The position numbers and the translations under genes were made by a program. Shown here one piece after another: positions 39,756 through 47,603 of a DNA stretch of 64,000 nucleotides (position 1 is its first letter; the number at the start of each line of letters is the position of its first letter). The notes under the pieces were generated by a model. It had not been told where the DNA came from. It made no database searches and saw nothing but the letters and a program-made list of their open reading frames with translations. The DNA is from Candidatus Microbacterium colombiense. Its GTDB lineage: Bacteria; Actinomycetota; Actinomycetes; Actinomycetales; Microbacteriaceae. The stretch covers positions 1,798,001-1,862,000 of the forward strand of contig CP119308.1 in assembly GCA_029203165.1 (NCBI GenBank). Reading direction: 5' to 3'.

Positions 39756-40696
39756 CGATGGCAGAGGGTCGCACCGTCGAGGTCACGGTTCCCGCCACCA
39801 GCGCGAACCTCGGCCCGGGATTCGACACCCTCGGCTTGGCGCTGAGCGTGTACGACACCCTGCAGGTGACCGAACTCCCCGCGGGACGCGTCGAGATCGA
39901 GGTCTCCGGCTCGGGTGCGGCGGAGATCCCGACAGACGCGTCGAACCTCATCGTGCGCACGATCGCGCACGTCTACGCGGATGCCGGACGTCCCGTTCCC
40001 GGTGTGCGGATCGTCGCGGTCAACGGCGTCCCGCACGGGCGTGGACTCGGATCCTCGGGTGCGGCGGTCGCGGCGGGTGTGCTCGCTGCGAAGGGACTGC
40101 TCGAGGGCGACGTCGAGATCGGTGACGAGGATCTGCTGCGCCTCGCCACCGAGCTGGAGGGACACCCCGACAACGTCGCACCGGCGCTCTTCGGCGGACT
40201 CACGATCGCGTGGACGGGCGAGCGCGGACCGCAGCACAAGAAGCTGCTGGTGCACCGAGGGGTCTCCCCGCTGGTTCTCGTGCCGGCGTACACGATGTCG
40301 ACCTCGCAGGCCCGATCCCTGCAGCCTCCGCAGGTCTCCACGGCCGACGCGGTGTTCAACGTCTCGCGCTCGGCACTGCTGATCGCCGCGTTGACCCAGA
40401 GCCCGGAGCTGCTGCTCGACGCGACAGCGGATCGCCTCCATCAGGACTACCGCGCCGAGGCGATGCCCGAGACGCAGCGCCTCGTCCAGGCCCTTCGCGC
40501 GGCCGGATTCGCCGCCGTGGTGTCGGGTGCCGGACCCAGCGTGCTCGTGCTGGCCGACGGCCCCGGAAGCCGTCAGGATGCCGTCGAACTGGCGGCCGAG
40601 GTCACCGACACCCCGTGGGAAGCGCTCCTGCTCGCGGTCGACGTTCGTGGTGGTACAGTGGGGGATCGAGCGGAGGGCTTCCACGAAGCTTCGTGA
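39752..40696 (+). CDS. thrB: Homoserine kinase
   Basis: ThrB phosphorylates homoserine on the way to threonine. The 314-residue GHMP kinase has VPATSANLGPGFDTLGLALSVYD (motif 1), the ATP-binding PHGRGLGSSGAAVAAGV (motif 2), and the late SGAGPSVLVLAD (motif 3). GTG 39752 overlaps the hom stop; ATG 39758 is a possible alternative six bases later. Threonine synthase is not adjacent and must be encoded elsewhere. Confidence 0.95.
   Translation: MTMAEGRTVEVTVPATSANLGPGFDTLGLALSVYDTLQVTELPAGRVEIEVSGSGAAEIPTDASNLIVRTIAHVYADAGRPVPGVRIVAVNGVPHGRGLGSSGAAVAAGVLAAKGLLEGDVEIGDEDLLRLATELEGHPDNVAPALFGGLTIAWTGERGPQHKKLLVHRGVSPLVLVPAYTMSTSQARSLQPPQVSTADAVFNVSRSALLIAALTQSPELLLDATADRLHQDYRAEAMPETQRLVQALRAAGFAAVVSGAGPSVLVLADGPGSRQDAVELAAEVTDTPWEALLLAVDVRGGTVGDRAEGFHEAS
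40654..40659 (+). promoter_or_regulatory. Possible -10 box for rho within the end of thrB
   Basis: TACAGT, preceded by GGTGG. It would give rho a leader of about 190 nt. The leader has no good stem-loop that I can see, and the -35 is weak. Confidence 0.3.
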
Positions 40697-40850
40697 ATCT
40701 GGCCCCATTGCAACTCTGCAAGACCCGCACGCGAACCCCTCGGCACTTGTGCCAAGGCCGGCCGACGCCGAGCGTCAGCCCGTGCGATCGCGCGCAGCAC
40801 CCGTTGTGCGCGTACAACGCTCATTTCCCATGACATATGAGGGAGTACTC
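40697..40850 (+). promoter_or_regulatory. Leader of rho
   Basis: A 154-base untranslated stretch between thrB and rho. It contains C-rich, G-poor stretches of the kind Rho binds (for example 40712-40745), so autoregulation by premature termination is possible. The strong GAGGGAG at 40839-40845 is the ribosome site for GTG 40851. Confidence 0.35.
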
Positions 40851-42784
40851 GTGGAGAATTTCTCCGAGACCCAGAACGACCAGTCCGCCCCGGTCGCCGA
40901 CGCTCCGGCTGCTGCCGTGAGCACCGACGCATCGACGGAGGCGGCTCCGGCCCGCAAGCGCGCACCGCGTCGCGCCACCAGCGCGACTGCCGCAGCGAAG
41001 GCGGAGAAGGCTGCCGCAGCGAAGGCCGACGCCACCCCGGCAGCGGATGCCGCAGCACCTGTCGCCGGCGAGACCGCCGACGCGGCACCGAAGGCGAAGG
41101 CACCCCGCCGCAGCCGCGCGAAGAAGGCCGATGCCGAGGCTCCCGCCGCGGATGCGCCGGTCGAGGCTCCGGCGGCACCCGCCGAGGCGCCTGCCGCTCA
41201 GGCAGCGGAGAAGCCGGCTGACAAGGCGGCCGAGAAGTCCGCCGACGCGCCCGCCGAGGCCGCGCCGAAGACCACGGGCCGTGGCCGCGGACGGGCGCAG
41301 AAGCCCGCCGCCGAGAAGCCTGCCACCGAGGCATCCGCCTCCGAGGCGCCCGCGGCCGAGGCCGCAGCCTCCACCGACAACCAGCCCGCCGCGGACGGTT
41401 CTTCCGACGCTTCCGACGGCGACGAGCAGGGCGGCCGCAGCCGTAACCGCAACCGCAGCCGCAACCGTGGTCGTGGTCAGAGCGGCGCATCGCAGGATCA
41501 GCAGCAGGCGCAGGCCGCGGAAGACGACCAGTCGGCCAACAACCGCAACCGCCAGCGCAACAAGCGCCGCGGTGCTGCGCCCACCGACGAGTTCGACACC
41601 GAGATCGGCGAGGACGACGTCCTGATCCCGATCGCCGGAATCCTCGACGTGCTCGACAACTACGCCTTCGTGCGCACGACCGGCTACCTGGCCGGCCCAG
41701 CGACGTCTACGTCTCTCTCGGCCAGGTCAAGAAGTACAACCTGCGCAAGGGCGACGCGGTCGTCGGCTCGATCAAGCAGCCCCGCGAGGGCGAGCAGCAG
41801 GGCCGTCAGAAGTACAACGCCCTGGTGCAAGGTCGACTCGATCAACGGCCTGTCGATCGACGACGCCGCGACCCGCGTCGAGTTCGGCAAGCTCACCCCG
41901 CTCTACCCGCAGGAGCGTCTGCGCCTCGAGACGGCTCCCGAGAAGCTGACCCAGCGCATCATCGACCTCGTCGCCCCGATCGGCAAGGGCCAGCGCGGCC
42001 TCATCGTCGCGCCGCCCAAGGCCGGCAAGACGATCGTGCTGCAGCAGATCGCCAACGCGATCGCGCACGAACAACCCCGAGGTCCACCTCATGGTCGTGC
42101 TCGTCGACGAGCGTCCCGAAGAGGTCACCGACATGGAGCGCACGGTGAAGGGCGAGGTCATCGCCTCGACCTTCGACCGCCCCGCCGAGGACCACACCAC
42201 GGTCGCCGAGCTCGCGATCGAGCGCGCCAAGCGTCTCGTCGAGCTCGGCCGAGACGTCGTCGTGCTGCTCGACTCGATCACGCGTCTGGGCCGTGCCTAC
42301 AACCTCGCGCCCCGCCTCCGGCCGCGTCTCTCCGGGTGGCGTCGACGCGTCGGCGCTCTACCCGCCCAAGCGCTTCTTCGGCGCCGCGCGCAACATCGAG
42401 AACGGCGGATCGCTCACGATCCTCGCGACCGCGCTCGTCGAGACCGGTTCCAAGATGGACGAGGTCATCTTCGAGGAGTTCAAGGGCACCGGCAACAGCG
42501 AGCTGCGCCTGTCGCGCTCAGCTCGCCGACAAGCGCATCTTCCCCGCTGTCGACGTGAACGCGTCGAGCACCCGTCGCGAAGAGATGCTGCTGTCGACCG
42601 ACGAGGTCAAGATCACCTGGAAGCTGCGTCGTGCTCTCGCGGGTCTCGACCAGCAGCAGGCTCTCGAGGTCGTGCTCGGCAAGCTCAAGGAGACGCACTC
42701 GAACGTCGAGTTCCTCGTGCAGATGCAGAAGTCGATCCCGACGCTGCCCTCGGGCGCCACGGGCACGACAACAACATCCGCTGA
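40851..42784 (+). CDS. rho: Transcription termination factor Rho, long-N-terminus actinobacterial type; frame broken by single-base errors
   Basis: Rho is the RNA-dependent ATPase that ends transcription. Residues about 1-240 are a low-complexity Ala/Pro/Lys/Glu extension followed by an Arg/Asn-rich RNA-binding stretch (SRNRNRSRNRGRG, NRNRQRNKRRG). The core then begins at LIPIAGILDVLDNYAFVRTTGYL. Its P-loop PPKAGKT, LVDERPEEVTDM, LLDSITRLGRAYN and VDASALYPPKRFFGAARNIENGG are all readable, but in three different frames. Single-base indels are needed near 41698 (missing), 41829, 42067, 42311, 42518 (extra) and 42763 (missing). With these the gene is 643 codons and ends at TGA 42782-42784. Two more compensating errors near 42328 and 42335 are likely, since SGRVSPGGVD should be SGRVLSGGVD. 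Confidence 0.88.
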
Positions 42785-42797
42785 CGCCGCGGCCGAC

Positions 42798-43878
42798 GTG
42801 TTCGAGTCCGTCCAGGCTTGATCGACGAGCATCGCCGGGTGCAGGAGGAGCTCTCCGACCCCGCGGTGCACGCCGATGCCGCGCGCGCGAAGCGCGTCAA
42901 CCGCCGGTACGCCGAGCTGTCGCGCATCGTCGCAGCCCACGACGCGTGGGTCGCGGCGATCCGACGACCTCGCCGCGGCGCGGAGCTCGCCCGAGAGGAT
43001 GACGCCTTCGCCGCCGAGGTGCCCGTGCTCGAAGAGCGGCTGCAGGCCGCGCAGGAGAAGCTGCGGCGGCTGCTGATCCCGCGGGACCCCGACGACGCAC
43101 GCGACGTGATCATGGAGATCAAGGCGGGGGAGGGCGGCGCCGAGTCCGCTCTGTTCGCCGCCGACCTGCTGCGCATGTACCTGCAGTACGCCGCGTCCAA
43201 GGGGTGGAAGACCGAGCTCCTCGAGCGCAACGAGTCCGACCTCGGCGGCTATCAAAGACGTGCAGGTCGCGATCAAGGGATCCTCGCCGATCCCGGCGCA
43301 GGGCGTCTGGGCGCACCTCAAGTACGAGGGCGGGGTGCACCGCGTGCAGCGCGTGCCCGCCACCGAGTCGCAGGGTCGCATCCACACCTCCACCACCGGC
43401 GTGCTCGTCTTCCCCGAGGTCGACGAGCCCGACGAGGTCGCGATCAACCAGAACGATCTCAAGATCGACGTGTTCCGCTCGTCGGGCCCCGGCGGGCAGT
43501 CGGTCAACACGACGGACTCCGCGGTGCGCATCACCCACCTGCCGACGGGCATCGTCGTGTCGATGCAGAACGAGAAGTCGCAGCTGCAGAACCGCGAGGC
43601 GGGCATGCGCGTGCTGCGCGCCCGACTGCTCGCGAAGCAGCAGGAGGAGCGGACGCGCGCCGCATCCGACGCGCGCAAGTCGCAGATCCGCGGCATGGAC
43701 CGCTCCGAGCGCATCCGCACCTACAACTTCCCGGAGAACCGCATCGCGGATCACCGCACCGGCTTCAAGGCCTACAACCTCGATCAGGTGATGGACGGCG
43801 CCCTCGAGCCCGATCATCGACTCGGCGATCTCCGCCGACGAGGAAGCACGACTGGCTGCCGTCGGTTCCGAATCCTGA
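42798..43878 (+). CDS. prfA: Peptide chain release factor 1, frame broken by single-base errors
   Basis: RF1 reads UAA and UAG and releases the nascent chain. Decoding tripeptide PAT (RVPATESQGRIHTS) and the catalytic GGQ (SSGPGGQSVNTTDSAVRITH) are intact, and the C-terminal QVMDGALEP is standard. As given, the frame breaks five times: missing bases near 42820 and 42984, extra bases near 42958, 43252 and 43811. Restoring these gives GTG 42798 to TGA 43876-43878, 359 codons, the normal RF1 length. The start GTG lies 13 bases after the rho stop. rpmE, often between rho and prfA in actinobacteria, is not here. PrmC, which methylates the GGQ Gln, is encoded at 45.9 kb. Confidence 0.88.
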
Positions 43879-43898
43879 CCGAGAACCCGCGGTGGCGC

Positions 43899-43904
43899 TA
43901 GGCT
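43899..43904 (+). promoter_or_regulatory. -10 box of leaderless phage-holin-family gene
   Basis: TAGGCT, six bases, then GTG 43911. Confidence 0.45.
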
Positions 43905-43910
43905 CGGCGC

Positions 43911-44312
43911 GTGATCACATTCCTGTTCCGCACGGCCATCTACATCCTCTCCGCCGGTCTCGGACTCATCGTCGCCGATCTCGTGCTCGACGGCTTCCAG
44001 ATCGAGTGGTCGAAGTGGTGGGGCTTCGTGCTCTGCATCCTCATCTTCGCGCTGCTGCAGAGCATCCTCTCTCCGTGGATCAGCAAGCTCGCTGATCGCT
44101 ACGCGCCCGTTCTTCTCGGCGGGATCGGCATCTTCTCGACGCTCATCGCGCTGCTGATCGTCGTCCTGCTCCCGATCGGTGGGCTCCGGATCGTCGACGC
44201 GGCCGGATGGATCCTCGGATCCGTGATCGTCTGGCTCATCACCGCGCTCGGAACCGTGCTGCTGCCGATGATCTTCATCAAGCGCAAGGTCAAAGAGGCA
44301 CGTCGCCGCTGA
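43911..44312 (+). CDS. Phage-holin-superfamily-IV-like four-helix membrane protein
   Basis: A 133-residue protein with four membrane helices: FLFRTAIYILSAGLGLIVADLVLDGF, then WWGFVLCILIFALLQSILSPWI, GGIGIFSTLIALLIVVLLP and WILGSVIVWLITALGTVLLPMIF. It ends with KRKVKEARRR. This is the layout of the Mycobacterial 4-TMS phage holin superfamily IV (PF04020-type), which in actinobacteria is a chromosomal house gene and not phage. Function is unknown. GTG 43911 has a -10 box six bases upstream, so it is leaderless. Confidence 0.78.
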   Translation: MITFLFRTAIYILSAGLGLIVADLVLDGFQIEWSKWWGFVLCILIFALLQSILSPWISKLADRYAPVLLGGIGIFSTLIALLIVVLLPIGGLRIVDAAGWILGSVIVWLITALGTVLLPMIFIKRKVKEARRR

Positions 44313-44323
44313 GCCCCTCGCGA

Positions 44324-44905
44324 TCAGATCGCGTAGTCCGGTGCGGTGAGCAGGGCCCGGGTGTCTTCGCCGACGATCCGATGACGTGGCTTCGCCGGAA
44401 TGCCGATGAGGATGCTGTCGACGGGCGCGTCACGCGTCACGACGGCGTTCGCGCCCACGACGGAGCCCGCACCGATCGTGATGGGTCCGAGGATCTTCGC
44501 CCCGGCGCCCACGGCCACACCGTCGCCGATGGTCGGATGGCGCTTGCCGGAGTCACGGGTCCGCCCTCCGAGGGTGACCCCGTGGTAGAGCATCACGTCG
44601 TCGCCGATCTCGGCGGTCTCGCCGATCACGACACCCATCCCGTGGTCGATGAAGAAGCGGCGACCGATCTCGGCGCCGGGGTGGATCTCGATGCCGGTGA
44701 GCCAGCGGGAGACCTGCGAGCCCGCGCGCGCGGGAAGACGGAAGCCCCGCCGCCACAGCGCGTGCCACACGCGGTGCGCCCAGATGGCGTGCAGACCGGG
44801 GTAGAGGAGCGCGACCTCGGCTCTGCTGCGCGCCGCAGGGTCACGCAGCTTCGCCGCGGTGATGTCTTCGCGGATTCGAGCGATCGCGCCGCGTCGAGCG
44901 CTCAC
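44324..44905 (-). CDS. cysE: Serine O-acetyltransferase
   Basis: CysE acetylates L-serine to O-acetylserine for cysteine synthesis. The 193-residue protein has an N-terminal alpha-helical domain and a C-terminal left-handed beta helix of hexapeptide repeats: GIEIHPGAEIGRRFFIDHGMGVVIGETAEIGDD, then LYHGVTLGGRT and IGDGVAVGAGAKILGPITIGAGSVVGANAVV. The catalytic His/Asp residues of the DHG and HGV motifs are present. GTG 44905 overlaps the cysK stop by four bases (GTGA), so the two are co-translated, in the order cysK then cysE. The C-terminal tail that binds CysK in some species (ending in Ile) ends here in DYAI, so a cysteine synthase complex is plausible. Confidence 0.95.
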   Translation of the reverse strand: MSARRGAIARIREDITAAKLRDPAARSRAEVALLYPGLHAIWAHRVWHALWRRGFRLPARAGSQVSRWLTGIEIHPGAEIGRRFFIDHGMGVVIGETAEIGDDVMLYHGVTLGGRTRDSGKRHPTIGDGVAVGAGAKILGPITIGAGSVVGANAVVTRDAPVDSILIGIPAKPRHRIVGEDTRALLTAPDYAI

Positions 44906-45840
44906 TCCTCGCGCAGATCTTCGAACAGCGCGGTGGAGAGGTAACGCTCCCCGGTGTCGGGCACGATGACGACGATCGTCTTGCCGGCGTTCTCGGGGCG
45001 CGCGGCGACCTGGAGTGCCGCCCACACGGCAGCCCCGGAGGACATGCCCACGAGCAGACCCTCCTTGGCGGCGAGCTCGCGGGCGACGCGCAACGAGTCC
45101 TCGAACTCGACCGGGATGATCTCGTCGAGAATCTCGCGATCGAGGATGTCGGGCACGAAGTTCGGGCCGATGCCCTGGATCTTGTGGGGACCGGGGTGGC
45201 CTTCGCTGAGAACGGGGGAGTCCTTGGGCTCGACGGCGATGACCTGCACACCCCGCTTCGCGGCCTTGAGAGCCTGTCCGGTGCCCGTGACGGTGCCACC
45301 CGTGCCCACGCCGGCGATGAAGATGTCGACGGCTCCGTCGGTGTCGCGCAGGATCTCCGGTGCCGTGGTCTCCCGATGGATCTGCGGGTTCGCGGCGTTC
45401 TCGAACTGGCGGATCCAGATGGCGCCGGGGGTGTCGGCCACGATCTGCTTGGTGACCTCGATCGCGCCGCTCATGCCCTTGGTCGGGTCGGTGAGAACGA
45501 TCTCCGCACCGAAGGCCTTGAGCAGCACGCGCCGCTCCTTCGACATCGAGGCGGGCATCGTGAGGATGACCTTGTACCCGCGGGCGGCGCCGACCATGGC
45601 CAGTGCGATGCCGGTGTTGCCGCTGGTGGATTCGACGATCGTTCCGCCGGGCTTCAGCTCGCCCGAGGCCTCGGCGGCATTGATCATGGCGATGCCGATG
45701 CGGTCCTTCACGCTCGAGGCGGGGTTGTAGTACTCGAGCTTGGCGAGCACGGTGGCGCCCAGGCCCTCGGTGACCGCGTTGAGCCGCACCAGAGGGGTGT
45801 TGCCGAAAGCGGTCGTGATGTCGGAATGGATGCCGGACAT
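44902..45840 (-). CDS. cysK: Cysteine synthase A (O-acetylserine sulfhydrylase)
   Basis: CysK combines O-acetylserine and sulfide into cysteine with PLP. The 312-residue protein has the cofactor lysine Lys45 in NPASSVKDRIG, the substrate loop TSGNTG, and the phosphate-binding GTGGTVTGTG. KIQGIGPNFVP and the late MSSGAA segment are also typical. The ATG is 45840, shown by the conserved start HSDITTAFGNTPLVRLN. It is the first gene of the cysK-cysE pair, which sits on the minus strand between prfA and prmC, breaking an otherwise plus-strand row of translation genes. Confidence 0.95.
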   Translation of the reverse strand: MSGIHSDITTAFGNTPLVRLNAVTEGLGATVLAKLEYYNPASSVKDRIGIAMINAAEASGELKPGGTIVESTSGNTGIALAMVGAARGYKVILTMPASMSKERRVLLKAFGAEIVLTDPTKGMSGAIEVTKQIVADTPGAIWIRQFENAANPQIHRETTAPEILRDTDGAVDIFIAGVGTGGTVTGTGQALKAAKRGVQVIAVEPKDSPVLSEGHPGPHKIQGIGPNFVPDILDREILDEIIPVEFEDSLRVARELAAKEGLLVGMSSGAAVWAALQVAARPENAGKTIVVIVPDTGERYLSTALFEDLREE

Positions 45841-45875
45841 GGGGGAGCCTTCCTGATCGGGGACGCTGCGGCACC

Positions 45876-45881
45876 AGCCTA
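45876..45881 (-). promoter_or_regulatory. -10 box of the cysK-cysE operon
   Basis: Minus-strand TAGGCT about 36 bases before ATG 45840, giving a leader of about 28 nt that holds the CAGGAAGG ribosome site. Confidence 0.35.
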
Positions 45882-45927
45882 TGCGAGGTGGCACAGGGGG
45901 TCGCCATTGTGACACCCGCGGGCGCTC

Positions 45928-45933
45928 TACGCT
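45928..45933 (+). promoter_or_regulatory. -10 box of leaderless prmC
   Basis: TACGCT, seven bases (GGAGGTC), then ATG 45941. Confidence 0.45.
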
Positions 45934-45940
45934 GGAGGTC

Positions 45941-46801
45941 ATGTCTGTGAACTCTCTGGCGGCTCTCGTCCGCGGCGCAGCTGAGCGTCTCGCGAACGCC
46001 GGCGTGCAGGATCCCCTCGTCGATGCCGAGCTCCTCGCCGGCCATGTGCTGGGTCTTCGTCGCGGCGAAGTCCAGGCCGCACTCATCCGTGGCGACGCAG
46101 TCGAGCAGGCCGACGCCGACAGCCTCGAGGTGCTCGTCCTCCGTCGTGCCGCCCGGGAGCCGCTTCAGCACATCACGGGCACCGCACCCTTCCGCCATCT
46201 CGAGCTGCAGGTCGGACCCGGGGTGTTCGTGCCGCGACCCGAGACCGAGACCGTCGTGCAGTTCGCGATCGATGCGCTCCTCCTCTCCTCGGACCCCGCC
46301 CCCATCGGCGTCGACCTCGGAACCGGCAGCGGTGCGATCGCGCTGGCGATGGCGACGGAGGTCACGCACGCACGCATCTTCGCGGCTGAGCTGTCTGCGG
46401 ATGCGCATGTGTGGGCCAGCAAGAACGTGAAGGGGGTCGAGAACCTGACGCTGGTGCTCGCCGACCTCGCCGAGGCGTTCCCCGAGCTGGACGGCACGGC
46501 GAGCGTGGTCATCTCGAACCCGCCGTACGTGCCCGATGCGGCGATCCCTCGTGACCCGGAGGTGCGGCTCTTCGATCCCGCCATGGCTCTGTACGGGGGA
46601 GCGGACGGGCTCGACATCGTCCGCGTGCTGAGTGGACGTGCGTTGAGACTGCTGCGTCCCGGTGGCCTGCTCGTGATCGAGCACGGCGAGCTGCAGGGCG
46701 AGTCGATCAGAGAAGTCCTGACCGCCGATGGCTGGCGCGCGGCCGCCACGCATCGCGATCTGACCCTCCGCGACCGCGCCACGACGGCGCTGCGACCCTG
46801 A
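45941..46801 (+). CDS. prmC: Peptide chain release factor N5-glutamine methyltransferase
   Basis: PrmC (HemK) methylates the Gln of the GGQ motif of RF1 and RF2. The 286-residue protein has the N-terminal helical domain with REPLQHITGTAPFRHLELQVGPGVFVPRPETE, then the SAM motif GVDLGTGSGAIALAMA and the substrate motif ISNPPYVPDAAIP. The conserved NPPY is intact. It is the natural partner of prfA, from which it is separated here by a membrane protein gene and the antisense cys pair. Sua5 follows at 46854. Confidence 0.95.
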   Translation: MSVNSLAALVRGAAERLANAGVQDPLVDAELLAGHVLGLRRGEVQAALIRGDAVEQADADSLEVLVLRRAAREPLQHITGTAPFRHLELQVGPGVFVPRPETETVVQFAIDALLLSSDPAPIGVDLGTGSGAIALAMATEVTHARIFAAELSADAHVWASKNVKGVENLTLVLADLAEAFPELDGTASVVISNPPYVPDAAIPRDPEVRLFDPAMALYGGADGLDIVRVLSGRALRLLRPGGLLVIEHGELQGESIREVLTADGWRAAATHRDLTLRDRATTALRP

Positions 46802-46838
46802 TCAGGCCGCTCCGAGCATCAGCGGTACCGACCCCGGA

Positions 46839-46844
46839 TAGAAT
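46839..46844 (+). promoter_or_regulatory. -10 box of the Sua5 gene
   Basis: TAGAAT nine bases before ATG 46854. The message would be leaderless or nearly so. Confidence 0.4.
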
Positions 46845-46853
46845 CGAACCGTC

Positions 46854-47603
46854 ATGTCCTCCATCTTCGACTGCCACGACGAGGCACAGCTGCTCGCCGG
46901 AATGCGGCACGCACGCCAGGCGATCGCCCGCGGCGAACTCATCGTCATGCCCACTGACACCGTGTACGGCGTCGCCGCCGATGCGTTCTCGCCCGCGGCC
47001 GTGCAGAAGCTCCTCGACGCGAAGGGGCGTGGCCGCAACCAGCCGCCTCCCGTGCTGATCGGCTCGACCGACACCCTGACAGCGCTCGCGGAGTCGGTGC
47101 CGGAGCCTGTGCAGCGTCTCGTCGATGCATTCTGGCCCGGCGGACTGACGATCGTGCTCCCCGCGCAGCCTTCTCTCGTCTGGGACCTGGGAGAGACACT
47201 CGGCACCGTGGCGGTCCGCATGCCGGAGGGGCGGGTCGCCCTCGAGCTGCTCGCCGAGACCGGCCCCTTGGCCGTCTCGAGCGCGAATCTCACGGGGCAT
47301 GATGCGGCGATCTCGGCCCTCGATGCGGAGCGCATGCTGGGCGACAGTGTCGCGGTGTACCTCGCCGACGGCTTGAGCAAAGACGGCATCGCCTCGACGA
47401 TCGTGGACGCGACCTCGCTCGTGCGCGGTGGCTCCGACGGCGAGCCCGCCGTCATCAGGATCCTCCGGCACGGCGTCGTCACCCGGGAGCAGCTGCAGGA
47501 GGTGCTCGGCGATGTCCTCGAGCCCGAGGTGCGCCCCGAGCAGCCCGAGGTGCGGCCGAAGGCGGACGCCGCACAGGAGGAGCACCAGGACGGGGATTCG
47601 TGA
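46854..47603 (+). CDS. L-threonylcarbamoyladenylate synthase (Sua5/YrdC/TsaC family)
   Basis: Makes threonylcarbamoyl-AMP for the t6A37 modification of tRNAs that read ANN codons. The 249-residue protein has the YrdC core: IVMPTDTVYGVAADAFSPAAVQKLLDAKGR, PVLIGS, FWPGGLTIVLP, and PLAVSSANLTG. The KxR/SxN motifs are present. A tail of about 35 residues (EPEVRPEQPEVRPKAD, then acidic) is not a Sua5 domain. GTGA overlap with the following glycosyltransferase gene couples the two. Confidence 0.92.
   Translation: MSSIFDCHDEAQLLAGMRHARQAIARGELIVMPTDTVYGVAADAFSPAAVQKLLDAKGRGRNQPPPVLIGSTDTLTALAESVPEPVQRLVDAFWPGGLTIVLPAQPSLVWDLGETLGTVAVRMPEGRVALELLAETGPLAVSSANLTGHDAAISALDAERMLGDSVAVYLADGLSKDGIASTIVDATSLVRGGSDGEPAVIRILRHGVVTREQLQEVLGDVLEPEVRPEQPEVRPKADAAQEEHQDGDS

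Noticed and set aside
41690..43820. Programmed frameshifting or real decay of rho and prfA
   Set aside because: Eleven scattered shifts in both directions without slippery sites cannot be programmed. RF1 is essential, and protein-level conservation is excellent between the breaks.
43911..44312. Prophage remnant, from the holin-like call
   Set aside because: The four-helix protein is a common chromosomal gene in actinobacteria, and no other phage gene is near.
45965..46753. Upstream extension of the cysE frame antisense to prmC and through cysK
   Set aside because: The cysE start at 44905 is set by homology and overlap with the cysK stop. The frame beyond is read through by chance.
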